The translations under genes and the position numbers were made by a program. 64,000 bases of DNA from Haloferax marinum (GTDB lineage Archaea; Halobacteriota; Halobacteria; Halobacteriales; Haloferacaceae), in assembly GCF_009674625.1 (NCBI RefSeq), contig NZ_WKJQ01000001.1:2852001-2916000 (forward strand). The letters run 5' to 3'. Positions 49,580-58,811 of the stretch are shown piece after piece. Below the pieces are notes generated by a model, which was not told where the DNA came from, did not search any database, and worked only from the letters and a program-made list of their open reading frames with translations. Position 1 is the stretch's first letter. Every line of letters begins with the position of its first letter.

Positions 49580-50830
49580 ATGGCTGAGACGGTCGTCGTT
49601 CTCTCAGAGTTGCTCCTCGTCTTAGCTATCAGTATCGCCGTTCGCGTGTTCGCCTCCCGAGTCGGAATCTCGTACATCGTCGGACTGGTTCTGGTCGGGT
49701 TCGCGGTCGCGGTTCTCGGGATACAACTGGAGATTCCGCTGTCACCAGACCTCATCATGGTCGTCTTCTTACCGACGGTGCTCTTTCAGGGGGCGACAGA
49801 GATCGAACCGGGTCACTTCTGGGATAATCTCCCGTTCGTCCTCGTAATCACGGTGTTTGGGTTGCCAGTTGCAATCGCCTTCATCGGATGGGTGGGGAGT
49901 CACCTCCTCGGATTTTCGCTCCTCGTCTCGCTGTTGTTCGCCACCATCGTCTATCCAGTCGACCCCGTGTCTGTCATCCGAATCTTCCGAGAAGTGGATG
50001 CACCGCCTCGGCTGGCTGCCCTCGTCGAAAGTGAGAGCCACCTCGGTGACGGGTTCGTCATCGTGTTGTACACGACGATAGTCGCGGTGCTCCTGCGGAC
50101 GGACCACGGTTCGGTGGACCTCGGCACACTCTGGTCGCTCTCCGACGCACTCGCCGTCGCGTGGGACATCATCTTCGTCAGTATCGGTGGCCTCGTCTTC
50201 GGCATCGTCTCGGGGTTCGCCGTCTACCTCGTTCTGCGCGCGGAGGAAGAACGGATGGTCGACCTACTCTTGACTATCTTCCTCCCGTACGGGAGTTACT
50301 TGCTCGCCGACCAACTCCTCGGTGTGAGCGGCGTGTTGGCGACGGTTGCCGCTGGGCTGGTCATCGGGTCGTACGGAAAGCGAGACGCGATTCACCCAGA
50401 CAACATCGACTATCTCGAAAACATGTGGGACGCCGCGGCGTTCCTCATCAGCACCTATCTGTTCTTGCTCATCGGGATGCAGGTGTCGGTCGCAGAACTC
50501 CTCCGTCACCTCGACCTCGTCGTCTTGACCGTCGTCCTCGTCTTGGTGACGCGAGCGACAGTCGTGTACACGCTCGTCGGAGCGTTGAACCGGACGTCGT
50601 CCGAATCTGTCGCACGGAACTACCAGCACATCATGGTGTGGAGCGGCCTCCACACCGTCGTTCCGGTCGCCCTCGTCCTCAGTCTCCCCAGTTCGATTCC
50701 GTTTCGTGACACTCTGCAAGCGATGGTGTTGGGCGTCGCTGTGCTCTCTATCGTCTTCCAGGGGTCGTTACTGCCGTACATTCTCCGAGCCGTCATTCCG
50801 AAAGGGCCGAGACAAACCACAAATCCGTGA
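49580..50830 (+). CDS. Na+/H+ antiporter, CPA1/NhaP type
   Basis: 416 residues with about 12 hydrophobic segments. The core motifs are VYPVDPVSVIRIF (Asp-Pro of the DP pair) and ESHLGDGFVIVLY, where the usual ND pair reads GD: Asn is replaced by Gly. The C-terminus has no long cytoplasmic domain. It probably expels Na+ in exchange for protons, as needed by a halophile. The Asn-to-Gly change in the ion-binding motif may alter stoichiometry or ion choice. catttacag, 27 bases upstream, is a plausible TATA element. Confidence 0.9.
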   Translation: MAETVVVLSELLLVLAISIAVRVFASRVGISYIVGLVLVGFAVAVLGIQLEIPLSPDLIMVVFLPTVLFQGATEIEPGHFWDNLPFVLVITVFGLPVAIAFIGWVGSHLLGFSLLVSLLFATIVYPVDPVSVIRIFREVDAPPRLAALVESESHLGDGFVIVLYTTIVAVLLRTDHGSVDLGTLWSLSDALAVAWDIIFVSIGGLVFGIVSGFAVYLVLRAEEERMVDLLLTIFLPYGSYLLADQLLGVSGVLATVAAGLVIGSYGKRDAIHPDNIDYLENMWDAAAFLISTYLFLLIGMQVSVAELLRHLDLVVLTVVLVLVTRATVVYTLVGALNRTSSESVARNYQHIMVWSGLHTVVPVALVLSLPSSIPFRDTLQAMVLGVAVLSIVFQGSLLPYILRAVIPKGPRQTTNP

Positions 50831-50887
50831 GTCGTCGGGTTTCAGCCCGAACACCCCGTCGTTGGGAGTTACGGGGGGTGCTCAGAC

Positions 50888-52966
50888 TCACACACCGGTT
50901 TCGGTAATCGACACAGTTTCGCCGCCCGTCTTTCCGGTCGTGTCAGACACCGAAATCGTCACGTCGTAGGTGTTCCCCGACCCCGAATCGTGCTTTGCGG
51001 TGAGTGTCGTCGTCCCACTGGCTGACCCGCCACTCACGTCTATCGTCACCGAGTCCTCTCGGTCGGTCGACGGTGCGGTCTGCGTCAACGTCAGTTCGAT
51101 ACTGCCGAGGTTTCCGTCAGAATCTGTCGCACCCCACGGGATGGAGAACTCTGCGTGGGGATTCCGTGAGTTGGCTTGCGTGATGTCTGCCTCGAAGATA
51201 GTACCGCTTGGACCGGTGCTCGTGTTATCTACGTCGACCGAGATTTCGGCGACTGTGGAGGTGTTACCACTCCCGTCTGTCGCACGTGCGGCGAGCGTGT
51301 GGGAACCGTCTTCGACTGCCGTCGTATCCCATTCGGCTTCGTGGAATCCGGTCGAACTGTTGTACGAAGTGGGCAACCACGTTCCGCTGCCGTCGAGTTC
51401 GTACTCGACGACGAGGGAGTCAGTCGTCGCCCGGTCGTCGCTGGCGCCGATTCGAAGCGTGGAGGTTTCCGAAACCGTCTCGTTCGCCGTCGGCGACTCC
51501 CACGACACTGTTGGGGCGTTGTCGGTGTTCTCGGTGGTGACGGTAACTGTCGCCGTCGAGGAGTTCGTCGCACTATCTGTCGCCCGCGCGTCGAGCGTGT
51601 GGTCTCCGTCCGAAAGCAGAGTGGTGTCCCAACTCGCTTCGTAATAGCCACTCTCCGAACCGTACGACGTCGGGTTCCAGTCACCACCGTCGACCCGCCA
51701 TTCGACCGTCAGCGACCCGGACGAGTCTTCGGTGTCGCCGGCGGCAATGTCGAGCGTTGCCGTCCCCGAGACTGTCTCGCCACCACTTGGAGATGCCCAC
51801 GAGACAGACGGAGACGCGTCTACAGACCCGGAAACTGCCGCTTCGACGTCCAGTAAGCCAGCGCCTTGCTGACTGCTGGGCAGGCCGATATCCTCTGCGG
51901 TGTCCTTGAGGCGTTGCCGTGCCTCGGCAGGCGTGTACCCCTGTGCAATCAGTTGGCTGCAGGCACCACTCACGTGTGGACAGGCCATCGACGTCCCCGA
52001 GAACGTTCGGTAGCCACCGGGGTACGTCGAGTAGATATTCACACCCGGTGCGGCGAGTTCTATGTCTGCACCGTAGTTCGACCAACTGGCCAGTCGGTCA
52101 CGGTCGTCGGTGGCGCTGATTGCCATGACCGTGTCGTACGTCGCCGGTGCGGAGTCCTTCACGTTCACCCCGTCGTTGCCCGCCGCGGCGACGAGTAAGA
52201 CGTCTCTGTCGAACGCGTACTGACACGCGTCCTCGATAGTCCTCGACGTTGGCCCACCGAGGCTGAGACTCGCGACGTCCCATCCCTGGTCTGCGACGTA
52301 TTTGATGCCGGCGGCGACGTCGGAGTACTGTCCACTCCCGTTTTTGTCGAGGACTTTCACCGCGTGGAGCGTGGCTTGCGTGCTGACGCCGACGACGCCC
52401 GTTCCGTTATCGACAGCGTCTGCGGTACCGGCACAGTGAGTCCCGTGGCCGTTGTCGTCGTCCCACGGTTTCGCGTACGGCCCGCGCGCAGAGACGAACG
52501 CCTTCCCAGCTCCCAGATTACCTCGGAGGTCCGGGTGGTCCGAATCGATGCCCGAGTCGATAATCGCGACGTGTGCGCCGGCACCCGTCGCGCCACCAGA
52601 GTGGGCTTTCTCCGCGTCGACACGGTCTACACCCCATGGAACCTCTGGGTCGGCCGAGTCGATGCTAATCGCGTGCATCGTCCCGTCTGCTTCGATATAT
52701 CGAACGTGAGGATTCTTTCGAAGCCCCTGCAACGCCGCTTCGGTAAAGGTCCCCGCGACTGCGTTCCCGAGTGTTCCGAAGTCGAGTTCTCGGTGGACAG
52801 CGTTCGCTGCCTGTTTCGCCGCCCGTGTCGCCCGTGGTGTGTTCGTCCCGACGATGTACCGCCCGCCCGATTGACCGAGCGCGGTTCCAGTCCCACCTGC
52901 CAGTGTTCCGAGGCCGACCCCACAACCGAGAAGGAACGACCGTCGTGAAAATGAGTAGTCACCCAT
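50888..52966 (-). CDS. Tat-exported subtilisin-like protease (halolysin type) with C-terminal Ig-like repeats
   Basis: 692 residues. A twin-arginine signal (SRRSFLLGCG, Arg8-Arg9) and an inhibitor-like propeptide (about 35-100, GRYIVGTNTP) precede a catalytic domain with Asp137 (IIDSGID), His174 (NGHGTH), oxyanion Asn264 and Ser326 (GTSMACPHVSG). The C-terminal ~300 residues hold three Ig/PKD-like repeats (two of the VEWRVDGGDWNPTSYGSESG pattern) not found in simple halolysins. It is probably secreted, perhaps cell-surface associated. A TATA-like element (aaaatacata, 52986-52995, plus-strand reading) lies 27 bases upstream of its ATG. Confidence 0.95.
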   Translation of the reverse strand: MGDYSFSRRSFLLGCGVGLGTLAGGTGTALGQSGGRYIVGTNTPRATRAAKQAANAVHRELDFGTLGNAVAGTFTEAALQGLRKNPHVRYIEADGTMHAISIDSADPEVPWGVDRVDAEKAHSGGATGAGAHVAIIDSGIDSDHPDLRGNLGAGKAFVSARGPYAKPWDDDNGHGTHCAGTADAVDNGTGVVGVSTQATLHAVKVLDKNGSGQYSDVAAGIKYVADQGWDVASLSLGGPTSRTIEDACQYAFDRDVLLVAAAGNDGVNVKDSAPATYDTVMAISATDDRDRLASWSNYGADIELAAPGVNIYSTYPGGYRTFSGTSMACPHVSGACSQLIAQGYTPAEARQRLKDTAEDIGLPSSQQGAGLLDVEAAVSGSVDASPSVSWASPSGGETVSGTATLDIAAGDTEDSSGSLTVEWRVDGGDWNPTSYGSESGYYEASWDTTLLSDGDHTLDARATDSATNSSTATVTVTTENTDNAPTVSWESPTANETVSETSTLRIGASDDRATTDSLVVEYELDGSGTWLPTSYNSSTGFHEAEWDTTAVEDGSHTLAARATDGSGNTSTVAEISVDVDNTSTGPSGTIFEADITQANSRNPHAEFSIPWGATDSDGNLGSIELTLTQTAPSTDREDSVTIDVSGGSASGTTTLTAKHDSGSGNTYDVTISVSDTTGKTGGETVSITETGV

Positions 52967-53143
52967 AGACAGCTAGATGGACGTGAAAATACATAATCGT
53001 TCGTGATGTTCTGTTGACGAAGTCAGTATTTCTATTTGGACAATTGGTCCGGGTCGAATCCTCACACCTGCGGATGAACGCTCACAGTGAGGGCTGTGAA
53101 GACCCGACCGAATAGAAAAGAGAAACCGTCGATTACGGAGTCT

Positions 53144-54133
53144 TCAGTCGTCTGCTTCGACCGACTCTGCTCGTGGAATCGTCACGTCTGCCAATCCTGC
53201 TTCTATCTGTTCGCGCCGTGATTCGAACTGACCGGGGAGGACGAGTCGCCCACCGAGGTCGTCGAGTGGTTCGTCACTGGCGTAGCCAGGGCCGTTCGTG
53301 GCGAGTTCGAACAGCACGCCACCGAACTCTCGGAAGTAGACCGACCGGAACCAGTGTCGGTTTATCTGCTGAGTCGGGCGAAGACTCTTCGACTGGACTG
53401 CCTTCCGCATCGACTCTTGGTCTTCGTCGGTCGGCGTCTGGAATGCCACGTGGTGGACTGTTCCGTGGCCCTGTCTGCTGCTTTCGATGGTGGGGACGAC
53501 GTCTACGTACTTCCCAACCGGTCCCGATGCGGCGAATCGCGTCCGTTCGTCGCCGGCCACGTCGCCTTGCGCCTGTTCCGTCCCGACTTCTTCGAATCCC
53601 ATCGTCCGAAGCAGGTCCTGCGTCGGTTCGGGGTCGGCGATCCAGAGCGTCACCGAGTGGAATCCGCGGATGGCGGACGTCTCGGGAACGAACTCCGTCC
53701 ACGGGACGGTCGGGTCGTCGTCGGGAATCTCGACTTCGACCAACTCGACCGGCAAGCCGTCCGGGTCGCGGAAGGGAAGCACCGTCTCTCCGAACCGCTC
53801 GATTCGGTCGTCGTAGTCGACGCCGTACTGGTCGAATCTGTCCTCCCAGTAGTCGAGGCTTCCCTCGGGAACGCGGAATGCAGTTCGAGACACCTGTCCA
53901 GTGCCGACCTTCCCTCGCGAGAGGTTTTCCCAGGGGAAGAACGTCATGCTGGTCCCAGGAGTCCCCTCCGCGTCTGTGAAGAAGAAGTGGTAGGTGCTGG
54001 GGTCGTCTTGGTTGATAGAGCGCTTCGCGAGTCGGAGACCGAGCGTCTCGACCCAGAAGTCGAGGTTCTCTTGCGGGTCGCCCGCGATGCACGTTACGTG
54101 GTGGATACCCGGAGTTGGAGTTGGGTTTGCCAT
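53144..54133 (-). CDS. VOC-family ring-cleaving dioxygenase-like protein
   Basis: 329 residues from the ATG at 54133. Two vicinal-oxygen-chelate domains: the first (residues about 9-130) starts with PGIHHVTCIAGDPQENLDFW, the second (about 155-260) with IRGFHSVTLWIADPEP and HGTVHHVAFQT. A C-terminal SVYFREFGGVLFELA segment carries the last metal Glu. Members (MhqO-like) cleave hydroquinone-type rings; the natural substrate here is not known. The same-strand neighbours downstream in the 50 kb region do not form an obvious catabolic operon; a CMD-family gene lies 135 bases upstream on the same strand. Confidence 0.9.
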   Translation of the reverse strand: MANPTPTPGIHHVTCIAGDPQENLDFWVETLGLRLAKRSINQDDPSTYHFFFTDAEGTPGTSMTFFPWENLSRGKVGTGQVSRTAFRVPEGSLDYWEDRFDQYGVDYDDRIERFGETVLPFRDPDGLPVELVEVEIPDDDPTVPWTEFVPETSAIRGFHSVTLWIADPEPTQDLLRTMGFEEVGTEQAQGDVAGDERTRFAASGPVGKYVDVVPTIESSRQGHGTVHHVAFQTPTDEDQESMRKAVQSKSLRPTQQINRHWFRSVYFREFGGVLFELATNGPGYASDEPLDDLGGRLVLPGQFESRREQIEAGLADVTIPRAESVEADD

Positions 54134-54268
54134 TGGACCAGAGTAGGGGCCGGAACGACTTGAGTTTCTGGCGACGTGAGTGTTACCGGGTGGTGTCGCC
54201 GACGCCACCTCCGTGGTCGTGACTGGTCGTTCGTTGCGTCGGAAAGAGGGTTCCGGACGGATTCGTCG

Positions 54269-54598
54269 TTACTCGGTCAGGTCCTCTACCCAACTCAGCG
54301 CGGCCATCGCCTTGGGGAACCCGAGCGTTGGAATCGAGAGGATGGCCGCGTGGCGCAGAGTCTCCGGAGAGATTCCCTCGTCGAGTCCTCGTCGGACGTG
54401 CGAGTGGACCGCACCTTCTGACTGTGCACCGATTGCGAGTGCGAGTTTTACGAGTCGTTTCGTCTCGCCGTCGATTGGGCCTGCATCCGCGCACGCTTCG
54501 CCCAGTGCGGTGTACTGCTCCCACACGTCGGGGTGGTTCGCCGCGAGGTCGCTCGGTGTCGATGGAAGGTTCTCGATATCGTGTACGTGTTCGCTCAT
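54269..54598 (-). CDS. Carboxymuconolactone decarboxylase/AhpD-like protein
   Basis: 109 residues, the size of a single AhpD-like (CMD) domain. The helical layout is typical, with the active-site region SEGAVHSHVRRGLDEG, where the classic CxxC...H is replaced: no cysteines. So it is not a peroxidase of AhpD type, more likely a decarboxylase-like or scaffold member. It lies 135 bases upstream of the VOC dioxygenase on the same strand; both families appear in aromatic-compound handling, and the pairing could be functional (inference). Confidence 0.88.
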   Translation of the reverse strand: MSEHVHDIENLPSTPSDLAANHPDVWEQYTALGEACADAGPIDGETKRLVKLALAIGAQSEGAVHSHVRRGLDEGISPETLRHAAILSIPTLGFPKAMAALSWVEDLTE

Positions 54599-54771
54599 CG
54601 TCGACTTCGATATTCGCTCGCAGACAGCATATACCCCACTGCGGAAACAGGAATCTGGCCGGGGGTCTCGACAGTTCGCGAAAACAGGACCGCTCTCGGT
54701 CGAGTCAGTGCCGAGACCGTGGTGTGCGCCCGCCTTCGCAGTGCTCGAAGGGCCGAGGGAGGGCTTCGACG

Positions 54772-55386
54772 TCAGCAGTGGAGACGACGTTCGAACAGCC
54801 GGCTGACCGCGAAGACGAGAACCGCCAGCACACCCGCCGCCACTGTCACCTCGAGGAGCGAGACCGGAATCGTCGTCGCAGCGAATGGATTGTCTCCACC
54901 GACGGCGAAGAACGACGCCATGGTGTCTTGGCCGCCAAGTCCGAGGAGGAAGACGCCATCGAACGCGAGGACGGCGAACGGTCCGGTGACCAAACTAAAC
55001 AGCGACGCCATCTCTTCGATATCCAGCAGGCGACCTGCTTGTTGTTCGGTCAGTGACTCACCGTGCCGAATCCGTCTGTATCCGACGTAGACCAGTGCGA
55101 CTGCCGCGAGAGCCTCGATAATCCCGGCGTACGCCCCTAAGAGGAGAATCTTCGGTGTCGAGGTCAGCGGGTCGCCAGCGGGGAAGAGGGCCTGTGTCGA
55201 CTCCGGAAACGCCATCGCCAGCGGGAGGACCATCGCGAGCGAGCCGAGGATGAGGCTCTGCCACGCGAGTTTTCGCGAGAGTGGTTGTTTGAACAAACTG
55301 CGCCGGCGGACCCGGAGGCTCTCGTAGATCGAATCGCTCAGAAGTGCGGCCGCAATCGGATCTTCGAATTGGTTGTCGGCGTCCAT
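54772..55386 (-). CDS. Four- or five-TM membrane protein of unknown function
   Basis: 204 residues. Soluble N-terminus about 1-38 (charged, with RVRRRSLF), then hydrophobic segments near 42-60, 80-103, 125-150 and 170-190, and a short basic tail. The pattern does not match a transporter family I can name. TATA and regulation are unclear. It stands between the CMD-family gene and a small monooxygenase-like gene, all minus strand but widely spaced. Confidence 0.75.
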   Translation of the reverse strand: MDADNQFEDPIAAALLSDSIYESLRVRRRSLFKQPLSRKLAWQSLILGSLAMVLPLAMAFPESTQALFPAGDPLTSTPKILLLGAYAGIIEALAAVALVYVGYRRIRHGESLTEQQAGRLLDIEEMASLFSLVTGPFAVLAFDGVFLLGLGGQDTMASFFAVGGDNPFAATTIPVSLLEVTVAAGVLAVLVFAVSRLFERRLHC

Positions 55387-55580
55387 ACGCTACGTTCGGC
55401 GCTCTGCTAGCGGGTGATAAAACTTGGTCGGTCTCGAAATGCGTCGGAAGAGTTGACCGTTCAGCGGAGGGGAACGACACAGAGTGATATAGCCCAATCC
55501 TACACTCTCGGACGTTCGTCAGGGAGACAGTCGGAAAAATAGCGATTCTGAACGCCGCGCTCTTTCGGTCGAGTCGAACG

Positions 55581-55880
55581 TTACGCTAACGGCTCTTCGG
55601 GGAGTTTCGACTCGATTTCTTCGAGGAAGTATATCTCGGGTTCGCCGATGACGCCCGCCTCTCCCATCACTGAACGAAGGTCTGACGACTCGAGGAACGT
55701 CTGTGCGTTCTCCATCGTGTCCCAGTCGAACACCATAACGAGGTCGTTCGAATCTTCAGAGAGTTTGAACAGGCGGTACCCCTGTGAACCGTACTCTCTA
55801 CGGGTGCTATCGTGGTCGTCGAAGTAGGGCTTCCACGTATCGAAGTCCTCGACTGCGTGCTTGACAAGAATCGTTGGCAT
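55581..55880 (-). CDS. Small dimeric alpha-beta-barrel (ABM-type) protein
   Basis: 99 residues from the ATG at 55880 (MPTILVKHAVEDFDTWKPYF). The pattern of beta strand, two-helix, strand with FDWDTMENAQTFLESSDLR suggests a dimeric alpha-beta barrel of antibiotic-biosynthesis-monooxygenase or cyclase-like type. No active-site residue can be singled out. It lies 194 bases downstream of the membrane-protein gene's start and is divergent from the aldo/keto reductase gene. Confidence 0.8.
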   Translation of the reverse strand: MPTILVKHAVEDFDTWKPYFDDHDSTRREYGSQGYRLFKLSEDSNDLVMVFDWDTMENAQTFLESSDLRSVMGEAGVIGEPEIYFLEEIESKLPEEPLA

Positions 55881-56031
55881 TTCCACCACCGCTACTAGTG
55901 ACACTGCCTACCAGGATATACTCGCTAGATTCGGTCGTGAGACCGTTCTCGGAATCACGACAGACCGGCACCCGAGTTCTTCCAGTCGGGAGGGACACAC
56001 GTTTTTCATCGACGCGGATGACTGTGTTCGT

Positions 56032-56916
56032 ATGAAGACACGTCCGCTCGGTGAGACAGGTCACGACAGCAGTATCATGACGTTCGGGACCATCGCACTC
56101 AACTGGCTCGAACAGGAGGGTGCCGACCAGATGGTCGAACTCGTCCTCGACCGAGGGGTCAACCACTTCGACGTCGCCCCGATGTACGGGGACACCGAAC
56201 TGAAGTTGGGGCCGAAACTCCGGCAACACCGCGACGAAATCTTCCTCGGCTGTAAGACCCAAGAGCGAACCTACGAAGGGGCGAAACGGAAACTCGAACA
56301 GTCGCTGAACCGCCTCGGTGTCGACCACATCGACCTCTACCAAGTACACGGCCTCGAATACGAGGAGGAACTCGACACGATTACGGGCGAGGGTGGTGCG
56401 CTCGAAGCGTTCCGTGAGGCGAAAGACGACGGTCTCATCAGCCACATCGGCCTGACGAGTCACAGCGAACCGCAACTCATCCTCGACGCTATCGACCGTA
56501 TCGACGACCTGGAGACGCTGATGTTCCCGATGAACCCGGTCGTCGCGGGGAAAGACGACGCTGACCACGACTACGAGGCAGTGCTCGAACGCGCCGCCGA
56601 GGAGGGTATCGGGACGCTCGGAATCAAGGCATTCGCCAAGGGACCGTGGCCGTCGACAGACGAACTGCCGGAAGCAGACCGCCCGTACGCGAACTGGTAC
56701 GAACCGGTCGACACACCGCGCGAAATCGAAGAGCGATTCGACTTCGCGGCCGCACAAGGTCTGACGAGCGTCGTCAGTATGGGCGACCCGAAGCTGATGG
56801 CGATGGTCCTCGACGCCGCGACTCGATACGACGGCATGGACGAATCCGCCCAGCGCTCGCTCGTCGAGAAACTCCGTCACGACGAGAGTCCAGTCCCCGA
56901 GCAACTCCACCACTGA
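56032..56916 (+). CDS. Aldo/keto reductase (YccK/L-glyceraldehyde-reductase branch)
   Basis: 294 residues from the ATG at 56032; gtttttcatc, about 27 bases upstream, is the TATA element. The AKR motifs are VNHFDVAPMYGDTELKLGP (catalytic Asp and Tyr), LGCKTQER (Lys) and LYQVHGLEY (His). Unlike the AKR at 6742, this protein carries C-terminal RLEPQ-type extension, ending PVPEQLHH. It is followed 18 bases later by a methyltransferase, so the two may be an operon. Substrate unknown. Confidence 0.9.
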   Translation: MKTRPLGETGHDSSIMTFGTIALNWLEQEGADQMVELVLDRGVNHFDVAPMYGDTELKLGPKLRQHRDEIFLGCKTQERTYEGAKRKLEQSLNRLGVDHIDLYQVHGLEYEEELDTITGEGGALEAFREAKDDGLISHIGLTSHSEPQLILDAIDRIDDLETLMFPMNPVVAGKDDADHDYEAVLERAAEEGIGTLGIKAFAKGPWPSTDELPEADRPYANWYEPVDTPREIEERFDFAAAQGLTSVVSMGDPKLMAMVLDAATRYDGMDESAQRSLVEKLRHDESPVPEQLHH

Positions 56917-56934
56917 CCGAGGAGAACGCAGAGG

Positions 56935-57654
56935 ATGGACGTTCCGACGACCGTTTCGACCGCCCTCGAAGACCGGCCAGTGAGTGGCGCGGTCTGTCTC
57001 GAAGCGGGTGCAGGTGTCGGAAACACGACTGCCGGCCTCCTCGCCGCTGGCGCGAGTCGCGTCTACGCCGTCACGAACGACGCTGCCCACGCGAAGGCGG
57101 TTTCTGAGCGAGTCGCTCGCGCCGAACCAGACCGGACTGCCGTGTTGGAAGCAGACCTCCGTAGCCTGCCGCTCGCAGACGACTCGGTCGAGATAATCAC
57201 AGCACACGGGTTGTTCAACGTTCTCCCACCGGAGTCGCTCGACGCGGTCGTGGGCGAGTTTCGACGGGTTGCGAGCCCCGGTTGCCACCTCGTCGTAGAC
57301 GACTACGAACCGCTCCCGTCTGATGCGGCGATACGCGAACTGTTCGCGCTCGAAAACGCCACGTCGGAGTTGGCTCGTGGACGGCCTGCACTGACGTTCT
57401 ACCCCGCCGACGTCGTTCGACGCCTGTTCGTCGGTGATGGATGGACGTTCGACAGAGAGTGGACGCTCCTCGACCCGGTCCCGTGGACCGAAAACCACGT
57501 CCGGGCACACGCGAACGTAGCGCGGTCGTTCGCCTCGAAACTGCCGGACGAGTTGGGAGACCAACTGGCCGCAGATGCCGACCGTCTCGAGACGGCTATC
57601 GGGTCGGAGTCGGTCGGAGAGATGTACAGCATCGCGTTTCAGTACCCCGAGTAA
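56935..57654 (+). CDS. SAM-dependent methyltransferase
   Basis: 239 residues with a class I methyltransferase fold: motif I VCLEAGAGVGNTTAGLL (residues about 20-36), the acidic residue after beta-2 in YAVTNDAAHA, motif IV DSVEIITAHGLFNVL and motif VI VVDDYEPLP. The substrate is not evident. It starts 18 bases after the aldo/keto reductase stop, so expression with that gene is likely. It is followed by a decayed FAD-oxidase remnant. Confidence 0.88.
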   Translation: MDVPTTVSTALEDRPVSGAVCLEAGAGVGNTTAGLLAAGASRVYAVTNDAAHAKAVSERVARAEPDRTAVLEADLRSLPLADDSVEIITAHGLFNVLPPESLDAVVGEFRRVASPGCHLVVDDYEPLPSDAAIRELFALENATSELARGRPALTFYPADVVRRLFVGDGWTFDREWTLLDPVPWTENHVRAHANVARSFASKLPDELGDQLAADADRLETAIGSESVGEMYSIAFQYPE

Positions 57655-57769
57655 GCCGCCCACGGACGGGACATCCGTTCCGTTCATCGAACCGACACGC
57701 TCGGTCTCCGTTCGTCTCGATGGGACTAATCCTTCTGCCGAACTATGGCACGACATCTCGTCCTGCAGT

Positions 57770-57967
57770 ATCAGTGACCAACAGCTACAGGTGATACATT
57801 CGATGTTCGAGGGGACACTCGTCCAACCCGAAGAGCCCGAATACGACCACGCCAGGGTACTCTGGAACGGGATGATAGACGAGTATCCACTCCTCATCGA
57901 CCTCTCCGGGACGACGAACGCCGTCGTCGATACCACTACTCGGCGGGTCGGGGTACAGGGTGGTTAG
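57770..57967 (+). pseudogene. N-terminal remnant of an FAD-linked (berberine-bridge/GlcD-like) oxidase
   Basis: A short plus-strand frame reads LQVIHSMFEGTLVQPEEPEY, then ARVLWNGMIDEYPLLID and NAVVDTTTRRVGVQGG, then stops at 57965. The NGMIDxxPLLI and xRPxxPEYDxAR patterns match the start of FAD-binding oxidoreductases of the BBE family, in which a long FAD domain with an RGGGH motif should follow; here only VQGG remains. It ends within the stop of the next gene. This is a truncated, probably silent relic. Confidence 0.65.
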
Positions 57968-58761
57968 ACGGGTCTGTCACCGTCGTAGGCATCGAACCAC
58001 CCCTCGACGATTCCTTTCAGCGCGCCGGTCGTGCTCCCGAGGTTGAGCATCTGATAGCCGTTCGACGCCTTCTCGTTCACGTCGTCCATCCCGAACCCGA
58101 GACCACCGACTGGGACGCCAGCATCGACGGCAGTCGAGCGAATCGTCTCGACTGCTTCTCGGACTTTTGGGTGGTCTATCTCGCCGGGGTGCCCGAGTGA
58201 GACCGAGAGGTCGAACGGGCCGACGAAGACGAATCCTAACTCGGGAACCGACAGAATCGAATCGAGATTTGCGAGCGACTGACGATTCTCTATCGTGACG
58301 CCGACGAGCGTCTCTCTATCTTCGGTCTCCACGTAGTCGTCCACGAGACCCCACCGACGGGCACGAGGTGATGCGAGTCCGCGGTCGCCCGGCCCATCCT
58401 CGTACCGAAACCGCGACGACCGAACCGCGGTTCGAACCGCTTCGGCCGACTCGACACGAGGGAGAAACACGTTCCTGACGCCGAGGTCCAGTACCTTTCG
58501 GACGAGCGTCGGGTCGGTATTCGGGAGTCGAACGACGAGTTCGGTTCCCGACCGTTCGGCCGCCCGAAGCAGGTCCTCCATCGCACCACTATCCAACGGA
58601 CTCGGGCCACCGTGTTCGAGGTCAGCCCAGACGAAGTCGAGACCGAGGTCACCGTAGAACTCGACGAGTGTCGGGCTGTACGCGGTGTCGAGAACGCCCA
58701 GTGCAACCTCTCCGTCGTCGAATCGTGCTCTGAGACCGTTCTCGCGTCGTGTGCTATCCAT
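57964..58761 (-). CDS. HpcH/HpaI-family aldolase
   Basis: 265 residues from the ATG at 58761; ccttttt on the minus strand (about 58784-58793) lies 27 bases upstream and supports it. The TIM-barrel aldolase markers are FVWADLEHGG (metal Glu/Asp), LPRVESAEAVR and LVGVTIENRQSLANLD. Members cleave 4-hydroxy-2-keto acids (2,4-dihydroxyhept-2-ene-1,7-dioate or 2-dehydro-3-deoxyglucarate) to pyruvate and an aldehyde. The exact substrate cannot be told. Its 3' end overlaps the pseudogene. Confidence 0.9.
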   Translation of the reverse strand: MDSTRRENGLRARFDDGEVALGVLDTAYSPTLVEFYGDLGLDFVWADLEHGGPSPLDSGAMEDLLRAAERSGTELVVRLPNTDPTLVRKVLDLGVRNVFLPRVESAEAVRTAVRSSRFRYEDGPGDRGLASPRARRWGLVDDYVETEDRETLVGVTIENRQSLANLDSILSVPELGFVFVGPFDLSVSLGHPGEIDHPKVREAVETIRSTAVDAGVPVGGLGFGMDDVNEKASNGYQMLNLGSTTGALKGIVEGWFDAYDGDRPV

Positions 58762-58811
58762 GGCAACGATACGACAGGAAGTGGCAAAAAGGAGGCGGCG
58801 GGTGCGACGGT

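Noticed and set aside
53041..53063. tRNA-like T-arm (gggtcgaatcc)
   Set aside because: The flanks do not form acceptor or anticodon stems; chance match.
54180..54806. 208-residue plus-strand frame antisense to the CMD gene
   Set aside because: Composition is Ser/Arg-rich and lies wholly over an obvious minus-strand gene.
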